5,047 nt of DNA from Thermodesulfobacteriota bacterium (GTDB lineage Bacteria; Desulfobacterota; RBG-13-43-22). The stretch lies in the NCBI GenBank assembly GCA_025454185.1, contig JALOOY010000191.1:1-5047 (forward strand), in the 5' to 3' direction. Positions 1 to 5,047 of this stretch are shown piece after piece. Position 1 is the first letter of the stretch. Each line of letters starts with the position of its first letter. The translations under genes were made by a program, and so were the position numbers. The notes under the pieces are model-generated. The model worked only from the letters and a program-made list of their open reading frames with translations, ran no database searches and had not been told where the DNA came from.

Positions 1-1110
1 ATTCTGATCAAAGAATTCATCCAGATCCTCCGGGACCCCCGCTCCCGGGGCGTGGTCTTTGCCATGCCGGTAATCCAGATGGTTCTGTTCGGTTACGCGG
101 TAACCACCGATGTCAAAAACGTGGCCCTGGCCGTCTATGACCTGGATAACAGCGTGGCCAGCCGGGAACTCATCGCCCGCTTCGTTCGCTCCGGTTATTT
201 CCATATTGCCTTCCGGGTAGAACAGGAGGATCAAGTGCAGTCCCTCCTGGATCGGGGCCAGGTCCAGGCCCTGATCCGCCTTAACCGGGGCTTCGAGGAA
301 GACCTGAAGGCCGGACGGACGGCCCAGGTCCAGCTTATCGTCGACGGGACCGATTCCAACACGGCGGCCATCGTTCTCAACTACGGCGCCCGGATCGTCG
401 CCCCCTATTCTCAGGGTCTCCTGTACGAGCGCCTGGTCCGCACCCGGGGGCTGAACCGGCCGCCGGGCCTGGTGGACCTGGAGTCCCGGGCCTGGTTCAA
501 TGAAAACCTGGAGAGTCGGAATTTTTATGTGCCCGGCGTCATCGCCCTGCTGGTGATGATCATCACCCTGCTGCTGACCAGCATGGCCGTGGTCCGGGAA
601 AAGGAAATGGGGACCATGGAACAGATCCTGGTGACCCCGATCACTCCCGGAGAGTTCATTCTGGGCAAGACCATTCCCTTCGCCCTGATCAGCTTCATCG
701 ACGTGTTCCTCATAACCCTGGTGGGGGTCTTCTGGTTCGAGGTGCCCATTCGGGGCAGCCTCCTCCTGCTCTTTCTGGCCACCGGCCTCTATGTGCTGAC
801 CACCCTGGCTGTAGGCCTGTTTATTTCCACCGTAAGCCGGACCCAGCAGCAGGCCATGATGAGCGCCTTTTTTTTCAATTTTCCGGCGGTCCTGCTTTCC
901 GGCTTCGTCTTCCCCATCGCCAATATGCCGGAAGCGGTCCAGTGGCTGACCTACCTGAACCCCCTGCGCTATTTTCTGATCATCATCCGCGGGGTATTCC
1001 TCAAGGGCGTGGGGCCCGTCGTGCTCTGGCCCCAGATGGCCGCCCTGGCCGTCATGGGGGTGACCGTTCTTTGGCTGGCGTCACGGAGGTTCAAGAAGAC
1101 CATGGCCTGA
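1..1110 (+). CDS. ABC-2 type exporter permease, 5'-truncated (YhhJ/YbhR-like)
   Basis: Inner-membrane permease subunit of an ABC exporter, probably for drugs or other small hydrophobic compounds. The frame is open from base 1, with residues ILIKEFIQILRDPRSRG before the first GTG at 52. That stretch is the usual conserved cytoplasmic N-terminus of this family, so GTG 52 and ATG 64 are internal and only a few residues are missing (369 codons seen; family members are about 370-380). Layout in window residues: membrane segment about 18-35; a large extracytoplasmic domain about 40-172 with a DGTDSNTA motif; membrane segment 175-198; a cytoplasmic EMGTMEQ-LVTP coupling region about 202-214; then further membrane segments to the end. 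LSGFVFP (299-305) followed by NPLRYF (320-325) is the ABC-2 permease signature. The gene lies 76 bases upstream of a TolC-family gene in the same direction, as in HlyD/ATPase/permease/TolC exporter operons. The family is clear; the substrate is not visible. Confidence 0.93.
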   Translation: MLIKEFIQILRDPRSRGVVFAMPVIQMVLFGYAVTTDVKNVALAVYDLDNSVASRELIARFVRSGYFHIAFRVEQEDQVQSLLDRGQVQALIRLNRGFEEDLKAGRTAQVQLIVDGTDSNTAAIVLNYGARIVAPYSQGLLYERLVRTRGLNRPPGLVDLESRAWFNENLESRNFYVPGVIALLVMIITLLLTSMAVVREKEMGTMEQILVTPITPGEFILGKTIPFALISFIDVFLITLVGVFWFEVPIRGSLLLLFLATGLYVLTTLAVGLFISTVSRTQQQAMMSAFFFNFPAVLLSGFVFPIANMPEAVQWLTYLNPLRYFLIIIRGVFLKGVGPVVLWPQMAALAVMGVTVLWLASRRFKKTMA

Positions 1111-1123
1111 AATGACAAGAGAC

Positions 1124-1161
1124 GAACATTGAACATCGAACGTCCAACATCGAACATCGAA
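1124..1161. repeat. 7-bp tandem repeat, consensus GAACATC, about 5.4 copies
   Basis: Five consecutive 7-base units begin at 1124, 1131, 1138, 1145 and 1152, followed by a partial GAA at 1159-1161. Two units match GAACATC exactly. The others each differ by one base: a final T in unit 1, G for A at position 5 in unit 3, and C for G at position 1 in unit 4. The array occupies half of the 76-base spacer between the permease and the TolC-like gene and ends 11 bases before the ribosome binding site of the latter. Similar heptad strings are, from memory, scattered in intergenic regions of various environmental bacterial genomes. No function can be read from the sequence; the array has no dyad symmetry that would make it an obvious terminator. 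Confidence 0.85.
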
Positions 1162-1186
1162 TAAAAAAACGCAGGGAGAGTCTTCC

Positions 1187-2518
1187 ATGACTAAATCAAT
1201 ATTTTACCGATTATTGACGATCAGCCTGCTGATCTTTCCGACCGCACCGGGCTATGCCGAAACGCCCTCCAGTCCCCTGACGCTGCGTGATTGTGTCGGA
1301 ATCGCCCTGGCCAACAACCCGGCCGGACGGGCGGCCGCCGCCGGGGCCCTGGCGGCGCGGGAGGCGGTGGGAGAGGCCCAGGCCCCCTATTATCCGGAAG
1401 TGGGCCTTCAGGCCGGGTATCGCCGCTTTCAAACCCATGCGTTCTTCCCCGACTGGGTACGCATCCCCGCGGGGTCATCCTCCGTGGTCGGCCCTACCGA
1501 CGACTGGTTGGGGGGGTTGCGGGCCCGGTATACGCTCTACGATTTCGGGGAACGGAAGGCCCAGATGCTGATCGCCCGGGCCGGTCAGGCACTGGCCGAG
1601 GAAGAGGCCCTGCGCATCCGGCAGGATATCCTCCTGGCCGTTTACCATGGTTTTTTCGGATTGACTACGGCCCTGGAAGCCAGGACCGTAGCCGGGCAAA
1701 ACCTGGAACGGACCCGTGACCATCTTCGCCTGACCCGGGAAAGGAAGGAGGCCGGGGCCGTACCCAAGGCCGACGTCTTGCGGGCCCAGGTCGAGGTCTC
1801 CAACGCCGAATTGGCCCTGGTCCGGACCGAGAATCTGATCCGGCTGGCCCGGGGCAATCTGAATACGGCTTTGGGCCGCCCGGTGGAAACACCCCTGGCC
1901 CTGACTGCCGAAGGGCAACCGCTACTCGGGCCGGAGCAGATCGATCTGCAGCAGGCCTTCCTGCAGGCCGTCCGTTCCCGCCCGGAAATCAAAGCCGCCG
2001 TGCAAAAGGTCGAAGCCTCCCGGGGAAAAGTGGAACGGGCCCAAAGCAGTTATGGACCCCGACTGAAAGCCGAAGGAGGTTACGGCTGGCGGGACAATGA
2101 TTTCCTGCCCCAGGATGAGGATTGGGCCGTCGCGTTGACGATCGAATGGCCCTTGTTCACCGGTTTCGCCCGAAAACATCGTTTGGCCCAGGCCAAGGCC
2201 GACCTGTCCCGGGAAGAGGCCGATGCGCAGCGCCTGAACCTGGCCGTGCGCCAGGAGGTCTGGAACGCCTTTTCCCGGACCCAGGAAGCTTTTCAAGCCC
2301 TGCAGACCACCCAAACCCTGGTTCAGGAGGCCCTGGAAAGCCACCGGCTGTCCCGCGAACGCTATGAAGCCGGGGCCGGCACCATTACGGACCTGCTCGA
2401 CGCCCAGACCGCCCTGGCCCGCGCCCAGGCCTCCCGGGTAGAGGCGGAATGGGATTATCAGATCGCCCTGGCCCAGTTTAAGCGGGCCGATGGAACGCTG
2501 GGAGCCGAATTGGAATGA
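1187..2518 (+). CDS. TolC-family outer-membrane efflux protein
   Basis: Outer-membrane channel and periplasmic tunnel component of a tripartite exporter, expected to trimerise and dock to a periplasmic adaptor. The 443 residues fit the usual TolC/OEP length. The ATG at 1187 is preceded by AGGGAG at 1173-1178 and starts a signal peptide (basic MTKSIFYR, hydrophobic LLTISLLIF, likely cleavage after GYA at residue 24). Two OEP repeats are visible, about 31-220 and 250-440. Each has a beta-strand hallmark (YTLYDFGERKAQ at 115-126; WPLFTGFARKH at 321-331) and a long helical segment with a matching motif: KEAGAVPKADVLRAQ at 187-201 and YEAGAGTITDLLDAQ at 393-407. This internal duplication is characteristic of TolC. 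Helices are rich in Ala, Arg, Glu and Gln. The gene follows the ABC permease and is probably cotranscribed with it. No transmembrane helix other than the signal is apparent. The specific substrate cannot be assigned. Confidence 0.93.
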   Translation: MTKSIFYRLLTISLLIFPTAPGYAETPSSPLTLRDCVGIALANNPAGRAAAAGALAAREAVGEAQAPYYPEVGLQAGYRRFQTHAFFPDWVRIPAGSSSVVGPTDDWLGGLRARYTLYDFGERKAQMLIARAGQALAEEEALRIRQDILLAVYHGFFGLTTALEARTVAGQNLERTRDHLRLTRERKEAGAVPKADVLRAQVEVSNAELALVRTENLIRLARGNLNTALGRPVETPLALTAEGQPLLGPEQIDLQQAFLQAVRSRPEIKAAVQKVEASRGKVERAQSSYGPRLKAEGGYGWRDNDFLPQDEDWAVALTIEWPLFTGFARKHRLAQAKADLSREEADAQRLNLAVRQEVWNAFSRTQEAFQALQTTQTLVQEALESHRLSRERYEAGAGTITDLLDAQTALARAQASRVEAEWDYQIALAQFKRADGTLGAELE

Positions 2519-2522
2519 TCCC

Positions 2523-2551
2523 TTGGACAATTAAGAAAACAGGTTTATACT
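2523..2551 (+). promoter_or_regulatory. candidate sigma70-type promoter for the zinc-ribbon/M48 unit
   Basis: TTGGAC at 2523-2528 and TATACT at 2546-2551 are separated by exactly 17 bases. The -10 box matches TATAAT at five of six positions; the -35 matches TTGACA only at its first three. The region is A+T-rich compared with the flanking genes and starts 4 bases after the TolC stop codon. Initiation would be expected near 2558, leaving a leader of about 80 bases before the start codon at 2640. The evidence is sequence match only. Confidence 0.45.
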
Positions 2552-2575
2552 GGACAAAACCGATCCAAGCCGGAG

Positions 2576-2598
2576 GCCCTATCCTGGTTTAGTAGGGC
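2576..2598 (+). other. small inverted repeat in the leader of the zinc-ribbon gene
   Basis: GCCCTA at 2576-2581 is the perfect reverse complement of TAGGGC at 2593-2598, with an 11-base loop; a G-T pair (2575/2599) can extend it. It lies downstream of the candidate promoter, so it would form in the leader RNA. No uninterrupted T run follows directly (TAAATTGAAACC comes next), so it is not a convincing intrinsic terminator for the TolC gene, although that role cannot be excluded. Confidence 0.35.
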
Positions 2599-2630
2599 TA
2601 AATTGAAACCAAATTTTCTAATTTCCCGCT

Positions 2631-2634
2631 GGAG
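2631..2634 (+). promoter_or_regulatory. ribosome binding site GGAG that fixes the start at ATG 2640
   Basis: GGAG sits 5 bases before ATG 2640. An in-frame GTG at 2634 would extend the protein by two residues, but its first base is the last base of the GGAG. The GTG has no suitable ribosome binding site of its own, so ATG 2640 is preferred. Confidence 0.6.
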
Positions 2635-2639
2635 TGCTT

Positions 2640-2843
2640 ATGAATAAGACCTTCCCTTTTTCCTGTCCGGTTTGTGCCCGGATAAACGAGTACCCCCTGA
2701 CCGTCATGGTCGAAGGGGCCGAATTGAAATGCCCTTTCTGCAAATGCGAGATAAAACTCCACGGCCATATGCTGGCCTATGTACAGAAAGAAATCGAAAA
2801 GTTGACAGGCCCCGAACCAACACCGATGACCGACTCGAATTGA
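2640..2843 (+). CDS. small four-cysteine zinc-ribbon protein
   Basis: A 67-residue hypothetical protein with a zinc-ribbon pattern: CPVC at residues 9-12 and CPFC at 31-34, 18 residues between the pairs, plus an extra Cys at 36. The two knuckles flank a short stretch with beta-strand character (YPLTVMVEGAELK), as expected for a rubredoxin-like or treble-clef ribbon binding one zinc. The C-terminal third (about 44-57) is probably helical, and the last ten residues look disordered. There is no signal peptide or membrane segment, so it is likely cytoplasmic. It lies 42 bases upstream of the M48 peptidase gene, in the same direction and the same reading frame, and both probably share the promoter near 2523-2551. 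The named function is unknown. It could be a regulator, adaptor or metal-responsive partner of the peptidase; that link is inferred from position only. Confidence 0.78.
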   Translation: MNKTFPFSCPVCARINEYPLTVMVEGAELKCPFCKCEIKLHGHMLAYVQKEIEKLTGPEPTPMTDSN

Positions 2844-2885
2844 CTCGTCAACCCTACCTTTAATGAGAAAAGCGGTAGCACTTCC

Positions 2886-4757
2886 ATGTTCACCAACATC
2901 ATTTTCTTCATGCTGGCCCTGTTCATCTTCCACACCGGGCCCTCCGATTTTCCGGCAGACCAATCCCTTTGGTTTTATTTTTGGGGGGTCCTGCTGGCCC
3001 TGGTGCTTTTCGGCAACGAAGTCCGCCATCGTTTTAAACGACTGAACGCCCCGGGCCGGGAATATGCCGCGGAGTCCTTGGGCCTGTCGCATCGTTTGCA
3101 GCAGGTCCAGCAGCGGCTCATGGTCCTGTCGCTCCTCTTTTTCGGCGCCGAGGTGTATTTTTTACACTTGCGGGCCTTGATTCACCTTTTGCCCGGGACG
3201 CAGCGGCTCGGGTCCTGGGAAGGTCTGTTGGGCCTGTCCCTTTATCTGCTCCACCTGCTGCTGATCTGGTATTTCGGCTTTCCGGCCCACCGGTTTATTT
3301 CCCAGGGCACCTTGACCCGCCCGGCCTACATTCGCTCCCAGTTTCAATTCAACCTGCCTATTCTTTTTCCCTGGCTGCTGGTAACGGGTCTTTCCGACAT
3401 TCTGGAAATAACGGCCGGTCCCCGGCTGCGGAGTTACCTGGACCATCCCCTGGGTGAACTGTCCTACCTGCTGGTATTTCTCTTTATTCTGTCTATTTTT
3501 CTCCCCTATCTAATCAAGGTTTGGTGGCAATGCCGCCCTCTGCCCGAGGGCTTCAAAAAGGAAGAGATCCGGGAATTTTGCCGCCAGGCGGGCTCCCCCT
3601 TCCGGGAGATCCTGCTCTGGCCGGTCTTCGAGGGACAAATGATGACAGCCGGCGTCATGGGCCTGGTAAAACGATTCCGCTACCTGTTGATCACCCCGGC
3701 CCTGCTCCAGGTGCTCGACCCCGCGGAACTGCAGGGGGTGGTAGCCCATGAAATCGGCCATATCCGCAAAAAGCATATGTTTTTTTATCTGCTTTTTTTC
3801 GCCGGCTACGTCTTGATCGCCCTGCTCTTCTACCAACTTTTCAGCCGGCACCTGCTGACCCGGCCGGACATCCTGAAACTGCTCACCCGCTGGCAGAGTT
3901 ATTCCGAAGGCCTCATTTCCCTGGTCACCATGATCCCGCTGGCCCTTTTCCTGATCCTCTATTTCCGCTTTCTCTTCGGTTTTTTCATGCGCAACTTTGA
4001 GCGCCAGGCCGACCTGCAGGCCCTGCAGATGATCGGGTCCCCCGAGCCCCTGATCGCTTCCCTGGAAAAAATCAGCCTCTATTCCGGGCAGGACCGCCGC
4101 CTGCCCAGTTGGCACCATTACAGCATCGCCGAACGGGTGGCCTTTCTCGAAGAAAGCAGCCGGGAACCGCAGCGAATCGTACGACATAACCGCAAGGTGT
4201 TCCGGTCCGTAGCCGTCTTCGTGCTGCTCCTGATCGGTCTGGGATTTTACGGCTGGCGCTCGCCGGGTATCTTCATGGCCGGCGGCCAGGGCCAGGCCCA
4301 CCTGTTGGAGAAACTGCTGGAAAAGGAATTGCGGGCCCGGCCGAACGATCCCCGGCTCCTTACGGGATTGGGAGTCCTTTATCAGGAGCAGAAAAAATAC
4401 GAGCAGGCCGAAGCCGCCTACAAGAAAGTGCTGAAGCTGGAGCCGAGCAACCCGCTGGTCCTCAACAACCTGGCCTGGCTCTATGCCACCAGCGAAGACC
4501 CCACCTTTTTCAAACCCCAGGAAGCCCTGGCCTTAAGCCAGGTAGCCGCGGCCCTGAAACAGGACCCGGTCATCTGGGACACCCTGGCCGAGGCCTACCT
4601 GGTCAACGACCGGCCGGACCTTTCCCTGCGGATCATGGAGGAGATTTTAAAAGGGGCCCCCGACAATCGGGAGTATTTCGAAGGGCAGCGGGAGCGGTTC
4701 AAAAAGGCCTGGGAGGAGCAGGAATCGGAAAAGGACAATCCCAACGTATCAATATGA
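2886..4757 (+). CDS. polytopic membrane metallopeptidase, M48 (HtpX/Ste24-like) with C-terminal TPR domain
   Basis: Zinc-dependent integral-membrane endopeptidase of 623 residues. The catalytic motif is HEIGH at 288-292 (zinc ligands H288 and H292, general base E289). The third ligand is probably E372 in FERQAD (372-376), matching the M48 ExxAD motif. HYSIAERVAFL (411-421) corresponds to the conserved H-S-x-x-ER region of the family. Predicted membrane segments: about 3-18, 27-44, 77-96, 111-132, 155-170, 191-212, 297-319, 341-367 and 440-457. Basic residues cluster on alternate loops, placing the active site on the cytoplasmic side. After the last segment come TPR-like repeats at about 487-521, 523-560 (with a small insertion) and 562-595, predicted periplasmic. 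The length exceeds HtpX (about 290) and Ste24 (about 420-450) because of the TPR tail. The ATG at 2886 has only a weak upstream match (GCGGTAG at 2872-2878), so translation may depend on coupling to the upstream zinc-ribbon gene; ATG 2910 is an alternative start. The likely role is membrane-protein quality control or processing; the substrate is unknown. Confidence 0.88.
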   Translation: MFTNIIFFMLALFIFHTGPSDFPADQSLWFYFWGVLLALVLFGNEVRHRFKRLNAPGREYAAESLGLSHRLQQVQQRLMVLSLLFFGAEVYFLHLRALIHLLPGTQRLGSWEGLLGLSLYLLHLLLIWYFGFPAHRFISQGTLTRPAYIRSQFQFNLPILFPWLLVTGLSDILEITAGPRLRSYLDHPLGELSYLLVFLFILSIFLPYLIKVWWQCRPLPEGFKKEEIREFCRQAGSPFREILLWPVFEGQMMTAGVMGLVKRFRYLLITPALLQVLDPAELQGVVAHEIGHIRKKHMFFYLLFFAGYVLIALLFYQLFSRHLLTRPDILKLLTRWQSYSEGLISLVTMIPLALFLILYFRFLFGFFMRNFERQADLQALQMIGSPEPLIASLEKISLYSGQDRRLPSWHHYSIAERVAFLEESSREPQRIVRHNRKVFRSVAVFVLLLIGLGFYGWRSPGIFMAGGQGQAHLLEKLLEKELRARPNDPRLLTGLGVLYQEQKKYEQAEAAYKKVLKLEPSNPLVLNNLAWLYATSEDPTFFKPQEALALSQVAAALKQDPVIWDTLAEAYLVNDRPDLSLRIMEEILKGAPDNREYFEGQRERFKKAWEEQESEKDNPNVSI

Positions 4758-4867
4758 ATTCTGAACGTTTAAGGATTTCCAGGAGCCGGGTTTATACAGC
4801 AGCCGTTAACGAGTACCTGAACAGACACCAGCAATCTGCTAATCTTCGAGAGGGAGACATCTCCACA
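4758..4867. other. convergent intergenic spacer
   Basis: 110 bases between the M48 gene and the minus-strand gene ending at 4868. It contains only minor dyads: AGCA/TGCT around 4830-4840 and GGAG/CTCC at 4853-4864. Neither is followed by a T run on either strand. No open frame, RNA gene or convincing bidirectional terminator was seen. Confidence 0.6.
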
Positions 4868-5047
4868 TTAATCAGACCTCAATGAATCCAGCTTCATGAA
4901 CGCATAGGGTGTAAAGGACATCGGATCAACTTCGGCCACAACACTTCCTGGCAGCATTGTATTGTTCCCGATAGTATAGACAGCCCCCAAAACCCGGCTC
5001 ACTTCAACCTCCCCCCAGTGATCATGATTTGAGGACCGAAAGATCAA
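4868..5047 (-). CDS. C-terminal fragment of a minus-strand gene, tentatively acetoacetate decarboxylase family
   Basis: Read on the minus strand from the right edge, the frame is open for 59 codons and ends at a TAA (plus-strand TTA at 4868-4870). The 5' part lies outside the window. The peptide has protein-like composition and ends with features that resemble the C-terminal beta-barrel strands of acetoacetate decarboxylase-like proteins: VEVSRVLGAVYTIGN (fragment residues 14-28), then MLPGSVVAEVD (31-41) and FTPYAFMKLD (45-54). The catalytic lysine of that family would lie upstream, so activity cannot be judged. The gene converges on the M48 peptidase gene and is unlikely to belong to the same operon. 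G+C is low here (54 of 120 bases at 4861-4980) compared with 42 of 60 at 4561-4620 in the neighbouring gene. Coding status is fairly likely; the family call is from pattern memory and could be wrong. Confidence 0.55.
   Translation of the reverse strand: MIFRSSNHDHWGEVEVSRVLGAVYTIGNNTMLPGSVVAEVDPMSFTPYAFMKLDSLRSD

Noticed and set aside
52..64. GTG 52 or ATG 64 as the true start of the ABC permease
   Set aside because: The frame is open to base 1 and the upstream residues match the conserved N-terminus of this permease family, so the gene is truncated by the window edge.
2840..2851. Inverted repeat TTGAC-TC-GTCAA over the zinc-ribbon stop codon, considered as a selenocysteine element or operator
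   Set aside because: A 2-base loop does not make a SECIS-like hairpin, the arms are only 5 bases, and the protein is complete as a zinc ribbon at this TGA.
2840..2866. Possible promoter for the M48 gene alone (TTGACT at 2840, TAATGA at 2861)
   Set aside because: The -35 match is good but the spacing is only 15 bases and the -10 match is poor; the upstream promoter at 2523-2551 is better.
3510..4301. Long minus-strand open frame opposite the M48 gene (also similar frames opposite the TolC gene)
   Set aside because: Low-complexity Gln/Gly/Glu-rich translation that mirrors the codon bias of the real plus-strand gene; no recognisable domain and no ribosome binding site worth noting.
2544..4799. 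Shared string GGTTTATAC at about 2542-2550 and 4790-4800 as a repeat pair
   Set aside because: Only about nine bases match and the flanks differ; compatible with chance in A+T-richer spacers.
4853..4864. GGAG-ACAT-CTCC hairpin as a terminator between the convergent genes
   Set aside because: Only a 4-base-pair stem and no T run on either strand.

Overview
The window reads as a G+C-rich Gram-negative chromosome. It encodes a TolC-type outer-membrane channel with a Sec signal peptide, a polytopic inner-membrane exporter subunit, and Shine-Dalgarno-led genes. The overall style (gene families, a short intergenic GAACATC-type tandem repeat, G+C-rich coding) resembles Desulfobacterota (former Deltaproteobacteria), but that placement is an inference without any marker gene and should be held loosely.

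Left part (1-2518, plus strand): the 3' nearly complete portion of an ABC-2 type exporter permease is followed, after 76 bases carrying a 7-bp tandem repeat, by a complete TolC-family outer-membrane efflux protein. This is the distal end of a typical tripartite exporter operon. The periplasmic adaptor (HlyD type) and the ATPase would be expected upstream, outside the window.

Middle part (2519-4757, plus strand): a 121-base spacer with a plausible sigma70-type promoter and a small hairpin precedes a 67-codon four-cysteine zinc-ribbon protein. After 42 bases comes a 623-codon polytopic membrane metallopeptidase of the M48 (HtpX/Ste24-like) class with a C-terminal TPR domain. These two look like one transcription unit, separate from the exporter. 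Positive-inside charge distribution predicts nine membrane segments, with the HExxH site on the cytoplasmic side and the TPR domain in the periplasm. That suggests a membrane-protein quality-control or maturation protease, but no substrate is visible.

Right end (4758-5047): a 110-base convergent intergenic stretch, then the C-terminal 59 codons of a minus-strand gene that runs off the right edge. Its sequence looks like the tail of an acetoacetate decarboxylase-family protein (tentative). This end is markedly less G+C-rich than the rest.

No RNA gene, insertion sequence, CRISPR array, toxin-antitoxin or defence system was seen. The most unusual items are the transmembrane M48-TPR fusion with its zinc-ribbon partner and the heptanucleotide repeat.
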